From Thauera aromatica K172 (GTDB lineage: Bacteria; Pseudomonadota; Gammaproteobacteria; Burkholderiales; Rhodocyclaceae), in assembly GCF_003030465.1 (NCBI RefSeq), contig NZ_CP028339.1, positions 1,426,001-1,490,000 on the forward strand: a stretch of DNA of 64,000 nt, written 5' to 3'. The translations under genes and the position numbers were made by a program. The notes beneath the pieces were generated by a model. The model did not search any database, was not told the origin of the DNA, and worked only from the letters and a program-made list of their open reading frames with translations. Below are positions 30,109 to 38,307 of the stretch, piece by piece. Every line of letters starts with the position of its first letter. The stretch's first letter is position 1.

Positions 30109-30643
30109 GCCGGGGTTCGACCGGATCGCGCTCGCGTATCCGGCTTCGCTGATCGTGCCTGCCGCCGGCTTCGTCGTCGTTGGCGGCAACGTCTTGCGGG
30201 CATCAATGGGCAGCGCAAGGCTGGTAGCGATGTTTGCCGCCGGCCTGGCGCTGTGGACGCTGGTGGAGTACGTGCTCCACCGTTACCTGCTGCACGGCGT
30301 CGAGCCTTTTCGCCGCTGGCACATGGCACACCATCTCGACGCCGACCTGCCGATCCGCATTCCGTTGCCGTTCAGCCTGGTGCTGGTGCTGGCGCTGATC
30401 GGCCTGCCGTCGGTGCTGGTGTGGAACAAGGCCTTGGCCAGTGCGCTGTCGGCGGGGCTGCTGCTCGGCCATCTGGCCCAGGAAGTGGTGCACCATCGTC
30501 TGCACCGGAATGAGGATGGTGGCGGCTGGTGGGCGGCGCAGCGGCGGCATCACCGGCATCACCACTTCAACGACCCGGAGCGTGCGTTCGGCACCCTGAC
30601 CGCCTTCTGGGACCGGATCTTCGGCACCCTGCCGCGGCCTTGA
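30068..30643 (+). CDS. Fatty acid hydroxylase / sterol desaturase superfamily membrane protein
   Basis: 191 residues with about four membrane helices. The histidine clusters expected for a di-iron site are present: EYVLHRYLLH, WHMAHH, VVHHRLHR and RRHHRHHHF. These fit the sterol desaturase/fatty acid hydroxylase superfamily, which oxidises lipids or carotenoids at the membrane. The substrate is unknown. ATG 30068 has GGAG upstream; GTG 30101 is an alternative. It lies upstream of bphO with a 130-base gap, so a link to the photoreceptor genes is uncertain. Confidence 0.82.
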   Translation: MVEGRTAGRASVNEPGFDRIALAYPASLIVPAAGFVVVGGNVLRASMGSARLVAMFAAGLALWTLVEYVLHRYLLHGVEPFRRWHMAHHLDADLPIRIPLPFSLVLVLALIGLPSVLVWNKALASALSAGLLLGHLAQEVVHHRLHRNEDGGGWWAAQRRHHRHHHFNDPERAFGTLTAFWDRIFGTLPRP

Positions 30644-30774
30644 GGCCGGCCCGGCGGTTGCGGCCTCCCCTGAACCGTCGTCATTTACGTATCATGCACT
30701 GGCGCCGTCGCGCGACTCCGGCCACCGCCGGCAGGGTTGATGCCCGTTTCCTTTCTCCAGGATCGCCGTTTTCC

Positions 30775-31362
30775 ATGACTCGGGACCTGCACGCGCTGCT
30801 CCGGCAGCAGACCGCCGACCTCCACCGCCGCCTCGACAGCGCACCGGCATTGCTCGCGCTGATGCGCCCCGGGCTGACGCCGCGGGCTTATGCCGAGGCA
30901 CTCCGACGCTACGAAGCGGCCCATGCCGGCGTCGAGCCTGCCCTCCAGGTGCTGGCGCCGGCCTGCCCTCCTGGCTTGCCGCCCTACCGTTCGCGCCTGC
31001 CGGCGCTGCATGCCGACCTCGCCTGGCTGCAGGCGCCTCCGCCGGCCCCGCCGGAGCGGAGTGGGGCGGGGCCGGCGATGGGGCCTGCCGCCTACCTCGG
31101 CATGCGCTATGTCCTCGAAGGCTCGACGCAAGGCGCGCGAGTCATTTCCGCCCGCCTCGCCCGCCATCTGCCGCAGGCCTGCGAACAGGCCTCCGCGTTC
31201 TGGCGCCTGCAGGCCTGTGCGGCAGCGGGCTGGCCCGCCCTGTGCGCCTGCCTCGACCGCCCTCCCCGCGATGCAGTTGAGCAGGCGGACATCCTGCAGG
31301 GAGCGCGGTTCGCTTTCGCTACGTTCATCGACGTGTTCCTTGCCGCGGAGCCGCCATCGTGA
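30775..31362 (+). CDS. bphO: Heme oxygenase, biliverdin-producing (BphO type)
   Basis: 195 residues from ATG 30775. The N-terminal HALLRQQTADLHRRLD holds the proximal His, and the segment YLGMRYVLEGSTQGARVI matches the distal helix with its Gly-rich bend. Heme oxygenase opens heme to biliverdin IX-alpha, the chromophore of bacteriophytochromes. It overlaps the phytochrome gene by 4 bases (GTGA), so both products are made together. The N-terminal catalytic fold is complete; the reductant is not encoded here. Confidence 0.9.
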   Translation: MTRDLHALLRQQTADLHRRLDSAPALLALMRPGLTPRAYAEALRRYEAAHAGVEPALQVLAPACPPGLPPYRSRLPALHADLAWLQAPPPAPPERSGAGPAMGPAAYLGMRYVLEGSTQGARVISARLARHLPQACEQASAFWRLQACAAAGWPALCACLDRPPRDAVEQADILQGARFAFATFIDVFLAAEPPS

Positions 31363-33371
31363 TCAACGCCCCTTTCGGCGACTGCAAGAGCGCCGCGCTT
31401 CACCTCGCCGACAGCATCCAGCCGTCCGGTGCGCTGCTCGTCATCGAACGCCGGGGTGGGCAGATCTGCGCGCTGTCGGCCAATGTCGAAGCCTGGCTCG
31501 GCCTGCCCCCGCAGGCCTTGCTCGGCGCGCCATCCTCCGCGGTCCTGCCGGTCGCAATCCGGCCGCTGCTGGCGGCGCTGCCGGGAGCGACGGAAGGGCG
31601 GGACGCTCCCGGGGCGGCGCAGGTGCGGCTGTGCGCGGCCGACTGCAACGGGCGCAGCCTGATCGCCGCGCTGCATTTCGCCGGGCCGCACCTCGTCCTC
31701 GAACTGGAAGCGGGAAGCGTGCCTTCGTTCGGCCAGCGGGAGCAGGTGCTGGCGGCCGGCATGGCGGCCCTGGCGGCGACCGATTCCGAGGAGGCCGCGG
31801 CGCAGGTCCTGATGCAGCAGGTGGCCGACGTCACCGGCTACGATCGGGTGATGCTCTACCGGTTTCTGCCCGGCTGGCACGGCAAGGTCATCGACGAGGC
31901 GCTGCGGCCCGGCGTGGAAGGTTTCCTCGGCCTGCATTTCCCTGCCGGGGATGTGCCTGCCAACGCCCGCCGCCTGTACTTGATGAAACGCCAGCGGGTC
32001 ATCGCCGATGTCGATGCCGAGCCGGTGCCGGTACTCTCCGCGGTCGATGGGCTGAGCGTCGATCTCACCCATGCCGAACTGCGCGCGGTGCATCCGGTGC
32101 ACGTCCAATACCTCAGGAACATGGGGGTGGCGGCTTCGTTCAGCGTATCGGTGGTGGCCGCAGGCCGGCTCTGGGGCCTGATCGCCTGTCATCACCTGGA
32201 GCCGAAGACGGTGTCCTTCGCCGACCGCCAGCTGTGCGAGCAGCTGGCCACGGTGACCTCGATCCACATGAGCGATCTGCAGCGCTTGGCGCACGAGCAA
32301 GCCCGCCATGCCCATCATTCGGCCCGTGCCGAGGCCAGGATGATGCTGCAGGCGGGTGGTGGCGGCAAGCAGGCCATCGCCACCCAGCTCGTGCATATCC
32401 GCACCGCTTTCGGCGCGCACGGGGGCTGGGCCCGGCTCGACGGGCGCAACCACTACAGCGGCGATGTCCCCGACACCAGCAGTCTGGACGTGCTGAAAAA
32501 CTGGCTCGACGGCTGCGCGCGCGAGCAGGTTTCGTCCTACGACGCGATCCCCGCGGCACTGGAAACCTGCCCGGCGCTGCTCCGCCTGGCCAGCGGCCTG
32601 CTCTACATCCCGCTGGACGGGCAGGATTTCATCGCGCTGTTGCGCGCCGAACAGCCGGAAAACGTCGCCTGGGCCGGCAGGCCGTCATCACATTCGGCAG
32701 GCGCCGATCCGCAGCATGCACTCGGTCCGCGGACTTCGTTCCAGATCTGGCGTGAACAGACGCACGGCCAGGCGAATCCCTGGCGGGACATCGACATCGA
32801 GGCTGCCGGCCTGCTGCGTGAAATGCTGCTCGAGCATGTCGAGCGCCTCGACCTGGAGCGCATGGCGCTGACCGATCCGCTGACCGGATTGGGCAACCGC
32901 GCCATGTTCGAGCGCACGCTGCAGGAAGCGGTGGACATCGGCCTGCGCGACGACACCCTGTCGGCGCTCCTGATGATCGATCTCGACCGCTTCAAGCCGG
33001 TCAATGACTGCTATGGCCACCCGGTCGGCGACGCGCTGCTGGTCGAGGTCGCCGAGCGTCTGCGCCGCCACGTACGCGGACGCGACGTGGTCGCCCGGCT
33101 CGGCGGCGACGAATTCGCCGTGATCCAGTTCCACGCCGGCAGCGAGCGCGACGTCGAAGCCGCCGCCGCCCGCATTCTGGATGCGATCCGTGCGCCTTAC
33201 GCGGTGCTCGGCCACCGCGTCGAGATCGGCGCCAGCATCGGCGCCGCGCTCTGCCCGCGGGATGGCTCCGCGCCGCTGGCGCTGGTGGAACGGGCCGATC
33301 TCGCGCTCTACCGGGTCAAGCACGGCGGTCGGGACGGTTTTCGCCTGTTCGATGCCGGCATGCTGCCCTGA
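31359..33371 (+). CDS. bphP: Bacteriophytochrome with diguanylate cyclase output
   Basis: 670 residues, GTG start overlapping the bphO stop. Architecture is PAS-GAF-PHY-GGDEF. The chromophore-attachment Cys is C9. The GAF domain has the DIP-like motif GDVP (D198) and conserved H248 and H278. The PHY tongue motif PRTSF is at 457-461. The output domain has an intact GGDEF at 582-586 and an inhibitory I-site RGRD at 573-576. It should make c-di-GMP under control of red/far-red light. The usual IQPHGALL is IQPSGALL here. Confidence 0.94.
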   Translation: MINAPFGDCKSAALHLADSIQPSGALLVIERRGGQICALSANVEAWLGLPPQALLGAPSSAVLPVAIRPLLAALPGATEGRDAPGAAQVRLCAADCNGRSLIAALHFAGPHLVLELEAGSVPSFGQREQVLAAGMAALAATDSEEAAAQVLMQQVADVTGYDRVMLYRFLPGWHGKVIDEALRPGVEGFLGLHFPAGDVPANARRLYLMKRQRVIADVDAEPVPVLSAVDGLSVDLTHAELRAVHPVHVQYLRNMGVAASFSVSVVAAGRLWGLIACHHLEPKTVSFADRQLCEQLATVTSIHMSDLQRLAHEQARHAHHSARAEARMMLQAGGGGKQAIATQLVHIRTAFGAHGGWARLDGRNHYSGDVPDTSSLDVLKNWLDGCAREQVSSYDAIPAALETCPALLRLASGLLYIPLDGQDFIALLRAEQPENVAWAGRPSSHSAGADPQHALGPRTSFQIWREQTHGQANPWRDIDIEAAGLLREMLLEHVERLDLERMALTDPLTGLGNRAMFERTLQEAVDIGLRDDTLSALLMIDLDRFKPVNDCYGHPVGDALLVEVAERLRRHVRGRDVVARLGGDEFAVIQFHAGSERDVEAAAARILDAIRAPYAVLGHRVEIGASIGAALCPRDGSAPLALVERADLALYRVKHGGRDGFRLFDAGMLP

Positions 33372-33430
33372 ACGATGGAGCGGCCCGCACTGGCCGGGGA
33401 GCGCTTCGCCCCGGCCTCCGGCGCAACAGC

Positions 33431-34036
33431 TCAGAGCAGCCCTTCCGCCTTCAGCGCGGCCTGCACCGCCGGGCGGCGGCCGACGCGCTCCAGGCAGGCG
33501 GTCACGTTCGGCCACGGCGCAAGATCGAGGCCGATGTATTTGGCCCAGCTCAGCACGGTGAACAGATAGGCGTCGGCGACGCTGAAATCCCCGCCCAGCA
33601 GGTAGGCGCGGCCGGCGAGCTGGCTATCGGCGTAGCCGAGCCGGCGCTCGATGTTGGCGCGTGCGGCCTGCTTCCAGTCGTCTCCCGCGGCCGGGTTGAA
33701 GAAGGGGCTGAAGGACTTGTGCAGTTCGGTGCCGATGAAGGTCAGCCAGCTTTGCAGGCGGTAGCGTTCGAGCGTGCCGTTGGCCGGTGCGAGCTTCTTT
33801 TCGGGGGCCAGATCGGCCAGGTACTGGACGATTGCCGGCAGCTCGGTCAGCACTTCGCCGCTGTCGAGCTGCAGCGCCGGCACGTAGCCCTTGGGGTTGA
33901 TCGCGGTGTAGTCGGCGCCGCCGGCGGTGCGCCGGGTGCCGAGGTCGACGGTCTCGGTGGTGTAGGGGAGACCGGCTTCCTCGAGCACGATATGCGGGGT
34001 CAGCGAGCAGGCACCGGGCTTGATGAACAGTTTCAT
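33431..34036 (-). CDS. Glutathione S-transferase, beta-class-like
   Basis: 201 residues from ATG 34036 (MKLFIKPGACSLTPHI); the ORF is open further upstream but that part is not GST-like. The thioredoxin-like N-terminal domain has the beta-class Cys (PGACS, C10), and ELPAIVQYLAD binds glutathione. The C-terminal domain is all-helical. Likely detoxification or redox role. Convergent with the phytochrome gene. Confidence 0.92.
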   Translation of the reverse strand: MKLFIKPGACSLTPHIVLEEAGLPYTTETVDLGTRRTAGGADYTAINPKGYVPALQLDSGEVLTELPAIVQYLADLAPEKKLAPANGTLERYRLQSWLTFIGTELHKSFSPFFNPAAGDDWKQAARANIERRLGYADSQLAGRAYLLGGDFSVADAYLFTVLSWAKYIGLDLAPWPNVTACLERVGRRPAVQAALKAEGLL

Positions 34037-34095
34037 GTGAGAGTCCTTTTCTGGGTGGAGCGGGATCATCCGGGTGCTGACCGAGGGGGGAGGTT

Positions 34096-34133
34096 CGTAC
34101 CCGATGGTGGACGAAATCGGGGTACGTCCCCGA
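34096..34133. repeat. Overlapping inverted repeats between GST and toxin genes
   Basis: CGTACCCGAT (34096-34105) pairs with ATCGGGGTACG (34116-34126) with one bulged base. The second arm can also pair with the next bases (TCGGGG 34117-34122 with CCCCGA 34128-34133). The two hairpins exclude each other. It may be a REP-like element remnant or a terminator without a T run. Confidence 0.5.
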
Positions 34134-34139
34134 TAACAC

Positions 34140-34559
34140 TTATCTGTCCCAGGGATCGATGACAGCCAGGCCGGCAGCCTGGAATGGCCTCGTGTTGCGT
34201 GTGGCGACGATCATGCCGCGTGCGGCTGCGGTGGCTGCGATGTAGCCGTCTGCCTTGCCGATGGCCAGACCCTCTGCGCGTGCTCGCGCCATCAGGTCGG
34301 CATAGGATTTTGAAGCATCCAGATCAAAAGGCAAAACGCGCCCGGTGAAGGTCGGCAGCACTTCGCGTTCCATGCGCTCCTGGTAGATCGTGCGACGCTT
34401 GCCTTGCGGCATGGCTGCCAGACCAAAGCGCAACTCAGCCACGGTAATGGCGGACAGGAAAAGGGTTTCCACGATCTGGGCATCCATCCATGCCAGCACG
34501 TTGCGATCGGGTGCAAGCCTCCACAACTCCGAAAGCACGTTGGTATCGAGAACGATCAT
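34140..34559 (-). CDS. PIN-domain toxin (FitB/VapC type)
   Basis: 139-residue RNase toxin. The PIN acidic residues are visible: D5 in MIVLDTNVLSEL, E43 in VAELRFG, and Asp in KADGYIAA and a more degenerate fourth position (TRNTRPF). The last part resembles FitB. Its ATG overlaps the antitoxin stop by 4 bases. Toxicity would be through cleavage of RNA, usually tRNA; not shown here. Confidence 0.92.
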   Translation of the reverse strand: MIVLDTNVLSELWRLAPDRNVLAWMDAQIVETLFLSAITVAELRFGLAAMPQGKRRTIYQERMEREVLPTFTGRVLPFDLDASKSYADLMARARAEGLAIGKADGYIAATAAARGMIVATRNTRPFQAAGLAVIDPWDR

Positions 34560-34813
34560 TCAAAGCTCAGCGGCGCAGCCGGGGTTCTGTCGCGCACGTT
34601 GTCGAAGAGGGCGAATTCTTCGTCGGTCAAGCCGCCTGCCTCGCGGGCGATGGAAGCCAGCAGTGTCCCGAGTTTCAGGCGCCCTTCGGGCTTCGCTGCT
34701 TGTTCAAGGATGCTGCGAACTTCAGCCTCGGTGCTGCACCCGTGCATGGCGGCGCGAACACGGATGGCGCGGTGCACCTCGTCAGGGATGTTTCGTACGG
34801 TGATGGAAGGCAT
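34556..34813 (-). CDS. Ribbon-helix-helix antitoxin (FitA type)
   Basis: 85 residues. The N-terminus SITVRNIPDEVHRAIRVRA is a ribbon-helix-helix DNA-binding fold like FitA/Arc, and the C-terminal part, ending in PLSFE, would wrap around the toxin. It lies directly upstream of the PIN gene with a 4-base overlap and should repress the operon with the toxin. Confidence 0.9.
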   Translation of the reverse strand: MPSITVRNIPDEVHRAIRVRAAMHGCSTEAEVRSILEQAAKPEGRLKLGTLLASIAREAGGLTDEEFALFDNVRDRTPAAPLSFE

Positions 34814-34846
34814 ATTGCAAAGCCTCGTGCCGATTGATTTGATTGC

Positions 34847-34875
34847 ACTTTATGATTGTGAGATCAAAAAAGCAA
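34847..34875 (-). promoter_or_regulatory. Promoter candidate of the FitAB-like module
   Basis: On the - strand: TTGCTT (34870-34875), a 17-base spacer and TAAAGT (34847-34852), 34 bases upstream of the antitoxin ATG. GATTGC (34841-34846) and GCAATC (34872-34877) form an inverted repeat that brackets it, a possible operator. The region is AT-rich compared with the surroundings. Confidence 0.5.
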
Positions 34876-35071
34876 TCGGGACATCGCGGCAATCGTGGCC
34901 CGTGACCGAGGCTGCGGCCAGCCAGGCACTGCGCTTGGTTGCCGAGAAGTATTTCTGTGCGTATTTGGGGTCATGACAACTGTCATGGGGTGCGCGGGCG
35001 TATCCGGCCATGGCGGAGCAGGTCGTGCACGAACTACGGTACATGTACGAACAACGACACCAGGGGGCGCC

Positions 35072-35902
35072 ATGAAACCCAGTTATGCAGTGCTCATCCC
35101 GATCGCGGCCGCCGTTGTCGGCTGCGCATCGCCGGTACCGGTTGCGCAGAACTTCGAACTGACGCGCCAGAAGGTCGCGCGGGCGGCGCACCACTGGGAC
35201 GTGGTGGCCGAGGATGTGGTCAGCCAGACGCTGCAATCGGTGGCCGAGAAGCCGCAGCTACAGGGCCGCGGCTTCTTCGTTACCCCCACGCGCAATACGG
35301 CGTTCGAGGTGGCCTTTCGCGACTTCATGATCACGCACCTCGTGCAGCGTGGGGCGACCGTCAGCGAATGCAAGATCGGCTCGCCCGCGGTGCCTGGCTT
35401 TGCCCGCGACGGGGCGGATGTCGAGGTCCGCTATCACACGCAGATCATCGTCCATAGCGGAAGAGGGTGGGATTATCAGCCGCCGCGGCTGACGCTCCTG
35501 GCTTCCGGTGTCGCGGTGCTGCGCGAGATCTTCCTCGACGATCACGAGGTCGCCGGAGCGCTCACCGGCGTCGCACTCGCGGAGTGGTGGGCCGGTCACA
35601 TGGCGCGCCCGACCCGGACGGAACTGATCGTCACCACCACGGTGGTCGAGAACAACCGCTTCGTGATGCGGACAAAGGACATCTACTACGTGCCCGATGG
35701 CGATGCGCCCCTCTTCACGCAGAAGGTCGCGCGGCGCTCCATGTGCCCCGAGGACAAGACGATGGCGGCCGACGACACCGCCGAGCGGTTGCCGCAGGAG
35801 ATCGTGACCGAGCTGGCGCGACAGGAAATGCTCGAGCGCGACATGCGCCGGACCAACTCCCAGTGGAAGCCGACCACGCAGCCGCCTGCATATTCGTTCT
35901 GA
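35072..35902 (+). CDS. Lipoprotein of unknown function
   Basis: 276 residues from ATG 35072; the longer open frame upstream is not credible because the signal sequence begins here. A short lipoprotein signal, SYAVLIPIAAAVVGCAS, has a lipobox with Cys at about residue 18. The mature part is soluble, with FFVTPTRNTAFEVAFRDFMITHLV and ELIVTTTVVENNRFVMRTKD. No family recognised; a role in envelope or surface-structure assembly is only a guess. It stands alone between the FitAB module and metY. Confidence 0.78.
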   Translation: MKPSYAVLIPIAAAVVGCASPVPVAQNFELTRQKVARAAHHWDVVAEDVVSQTLQSVAEKPQLQGRGFFVTPTRNTAFEVAFRDFMITHLVQRGATVSECKIGSPAVPGFARDGADVEVRYHTQIIVHSGRGWDYQPPRLTLLASGVAVLREIFLDDHEVAGALTGVALAEWWAGHMARPTRTELIVTTTVVENNRFVMRTKDIYYVPDGDAPLFTQKVARRSMCPEDKTMAADDTAERLPQEIVTELARQEMLERDMRRTNSQWKPTTQPPAYSF

Positions 35903-36051
35903 GTGTGCGCCGAGGGGGCGGTCCCCTCGGCATCTCTTTGGCCAGCTTGTCGTACCGCACGCATGGGAGCGGCCCGCTGCTGCTGCACTGCTGCCTGCGG
36001 TCTTTAGCAATCGTGGCCTGATCCGTGTTGCTGATTGGATGAGCCGTTCTG

Positions 36052-37323
36052 TCAGGCGGCGGCCAGGGCCTGGTCGAGGTCGGCGATCAGGTCGTCGATG
36101 TGCTCGATGCCGATCGACAGGCGCACCATGTCGGGCGACACCCCGGCCTTGGCCATTTCGGCGGGCGAGAGCTGGCGGTGGGTGGTCGAGGCCGGGTGGC
36201 AGGCGAGCGACTTGGCGTCGCCGATGTTGACCAGGCGGGTGATCAGCTTCAGCGCGTCCTGGAAGCGCCCGCCGGCTTCGAAGCCGCCCTTCACCCCGAA
36301 CGACAGAATGCCCGAGGCGCGGCCGCCCATGTACTTCTGCACCAGGCCGTGGTCGGCGTGGTCGGACAGGCCGGCGTAGTTCACCCACTCGACCTTGGCG
36401 TGCTGCTTCAGGTACTCGGCGACCTTGATCGTGTTGGTGCAGATACGGTCCATGCGCAGCGCCAGGGTCTCGATTCCCTGCAGGATCAGGAAGGTGTTGA
36501 ACGGCGAGATCGCCGCGCCCATGTTGCGCAGGGGCACGACGCGCGCCCGGCCGATGTAGGCGGCGGCACCCAGGGCCTCGGTGTACACCACGCCGTGGTA
36601 CGACACGTCGGGTTCGTTGAGGCGGTGGAAGCGGGTCTTGTGTTCGGCCCACGGGAACTTGCCGGAATCGACGATGATGCCGCCGATCGAGTTGCCGTGG
36701 CCGCCGAGGTACTTGGTCAGGGAATGGACGACGATGTCGGCGCCGTGCTCGAAGGGGCGGCACAGGTAAGGCGAGGGGACGGTGTTGTCGACGATCAGGG
36801 GGATGCCGGCGCGGTGGGCGATCTCGGCCAGGCGGCCGATGTCGGTGATGTTGCCGAGCGGGTTGCCGACCGACTCGCAGTAGATCGCCTTGGTGCGCTC
36901 GTCGATCAGCGCGGCGAAGGAATCCGGGGTGCGGTAGTCGGCGAAGCGCACTTCGATGCCCAGTTGCGGGAACGTGTGGGCGAACAGGTTGTAGGTGCCG
37001 CCGTACAGCGTCGCTGCCGAGAGGATGTTGTCGCCGGCTTCGGCGATGGTCTGGATGGCGTAGGTGATCGCCGCCATGCCCGAGGCCACCGCGAGCGCGC
37101 CGACGCCGCCTTCGAGCTGGGCCACGCGCTGCTCGAGCACCGCGGTGGTCGGGTTCATGATCCGGGTGTAGATGTTGCCCTGCACCTTGAGGTCGAACAG
37201 GTCAGCGCCGTGCTGGGTGTCGTCGAAAGCGTAGGAAGTGGTCTGGTAGATCGGCACCGCGACCGCCTTGGTGGTGGGGTCGGGCGAATAGCCGCCGTGG
37301 ACGGCGATGGTTTCGAGCTTCAT
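36052..37323 (-). CDS. metY: O-acetylhomoserine sulfhydrylase (Cys/Met metabolism PLP enzyme)
   Basis: 423 residues from ATG 37323 with GAGGAG upstream. It has the typical MetY start (METIAVHGG-like KLETIAVHGGYSPDPTTKA) and the PLP lysine in HSLTKYLGGHGNSIGG. It also has the long insertion of OAH sulfhydrylases, which separates it from MetB/MetC. It makes homocysteine from O-acetylhomoserine and sulfide. It has its own promoter and lies alone. Confidence 0.93.
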   Translation of the reverse strand: MKLETIAVHGGYSPDPTTKAVAVPIYQTTSYAFDDTQHGADLFDLKVQGNIYTRIMNPTTAVLEQRVAQLEGGVGALAVASGMAAITYAIQTIAEAGDNILSAATLYGGTYNLFAHTFPQLGIEVRFADYRTPDSFAALIDERTKAIYCESVGNPLGNITDIGRLAEIAHRAGIPLIVDNTVPSPYLCRPFEHGADIVVHSLTKYLGGHGNSIGGIIVDSGKFPWAEHKTRFHRLNEPDVSYHGVVYTEALGAAAYIGRARVVPLRNMGAAISPFNTFLILQGIETLALRMDRICTNTIKVAEYLKQHAKVEWVNYAGLSDHADHGLVQKYMGGRASGILSFGVKGGFEAGGRFQDALKLITRLVNIGDAKSLACHPASTTHRQLSPAEMAKAGVSPDMVRLSIGIEHIDDLIADLDQALAAA

Positions 37324-37354
37324 GGGGTAGGTCTCCTCGTTGGAAATGCCGGGG

Positions 37355-37382
37355 AGTATAGCCAGCGTGCAGCGGATGTCGA
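37355..37382 (-). promoter_or_regulatory. Promoter of metY
   Basis: On the - strand: TCGACA (37377-37382, 5 of 6 matches to TTGACA), a 16-base spacer and TATACT (37355-37360, 5 of 6). It is 31 bases upstream of the metY start. I saw no SAM-riboswitch-like structure in the short leader. Confidence 0.65.
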
Positions 37383-37455
37383 AACAGGCCGGGTCCAGGT
37401 GTTCTGACCTGATGGTGGGGCTCTGGCCGATTCGTCGTCCGGCACCTGCCCAATC

Positions 37456-37484
37456 TTGAGTGGTGTGCACAAATGGCGCACAAT
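37456..37484 (+). promoter_or_regulatory. Promoter and candidate operator of tacAT
   Basis: TTGAGT (37456-37461), a 17-base spacer and CACAAT (37479-37484). The inverted repeat TGTGC (37464-37468) / GCACA (37478-37482) lies between and over the promoter boxes and is a likely operator for the TacA-TacT complex. Confidence 0.55.
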
Positions 37485-37510
37485 GAACGCGTTTTTTGAG
37501 GAGATTCCGA

Positions 37511-37786
37511 ATGAGCTCCCTGACCAAGGACACGCGTTTGCACATTCGTTGTGATCAGGAAGTCCGGCGCCTGCTCGACAAGGCGGCCGCGTACGCGCAC
37601 ATGAGTGTGTCGGAGTTCGTTCTGCGCACCGCCGTTGAGCAAGCCCAGACGCTGGTTCGGCAGCACGAGGCGGTCACCTTGTCGTCGCAGGATTTCGCCG
37701 CCTTTCTCGATGCGCTGGATGCGCCGGCTGAGCCCGCTCCAGCCCTGCAGCGGGCGTTTGCCCGCCACGCCAAGCAGGTGCGCTGA
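37511..37786 (+). CDS. TacA-type antitoxin (DUF1778)
   Basis: 91 residues from ATG 37511, preceded by GAGGAG. The N-terminal ribbon-helix-helix (TRLHIRCDQEVRRLLDKAAAY, then MSVSEFVLRTAVEQA) matches DUF1778 antitoxins that pair with GNAT toxins. The C-terminal LSSQDFAAFLDALDAP segment is the toxin-binding tail. It ends directly against the GTG of the toxin gene. Confidence 0.92.
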   Translation: MSSLTKDTRLHIRCDQEVRRLLDKAAAYAHMSVSEFVLRTAVEQAQTLVRQHEAVTLSSQDFAAFLDALDAPAEPAPALQRAFARHAKQVR

Positions 37787-38287
37787 GTGGAGTACTGCAT
37801 TCGTGCGCTGGACAGCGAGGTCGAGACAGCCGGTTTCCGGTGCGGGGAGGTGGCGCTGGACGAATATCTGCACCGTTATGCCAGGCAGGACATCAAGCGT
37901 GGGGTGGCGCGGGTGTTTGTGGCGAGCCCCGCTGAGCAGGCCCGCGTGCTCGCAGGCTTCTATACCCTCAGCGCCGCCAGTGTTGCCGCTGAGCAGTTGC
38001 CCGAGGCACTGCGAAAAAAGCTGCCGCGTTACCCCGTCCCTGCGGCCTTGCTCGGCCGGCTTGCGGTCAGTGAAACGGCGCAGGGGCAGGGGTTGGGTTC
38101 GATCCTGCTCGTCGATGCGTGCAAGCGTGTCGCTGCCGCCAGCCAGACGCTCGCGGTGGCGGCCATCATCGTCGATGCCAAGTCGCCGGCTGCGGCCGCG
38201 TTCTATCGACATTTCGGCTTTGTCGAACTGCCCGGCCAGCCAGAACGCTGGATGTTGCCGCGAGCCCGTTTCGCCTCACTGGTTTGA
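37787..38287 (+). CDS. GNAT acetyltransferase toxin (TacT type)
   Basis: 166 residues starting at a GTG adjacent to the antitoxin stop. The acetyl-CoA loop is in AQGQGLGSILL, and the family features FYTLSAASV and AAFYRHFGFVEL are present. TacT toxins acetylate the amino group of aminoacyl-tRNAs and block translation. Together with the DUF1778 gene it forms a type II toxin-antitoxin pair. Confidence 0.92.
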   Translation: MEYCIRALDSEVETAGFRCGEVALDEYLHRYARQDIKRGVARVFVASPAEQARVLAGFYTLSAASVAAEQLPEALRKKLPRYPVPAALLGRLAVSETAQGQGLGSILLVDACKRVAAASQTLAVAAIIVDAKSPAAAAFYRHFGFVELPGQPERWMLPRARFASLV

Positions 38288-38307
38288 GTACTCTTGCGAG
38301 TTCTGCG

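Noticed and set aside
37324-37460. Possible SAM riboswitch ahead of metY
   Set aside because: The leader from the predicted start to the ATG is only about 25-30 bases and shows no conserved aptamer pattern.
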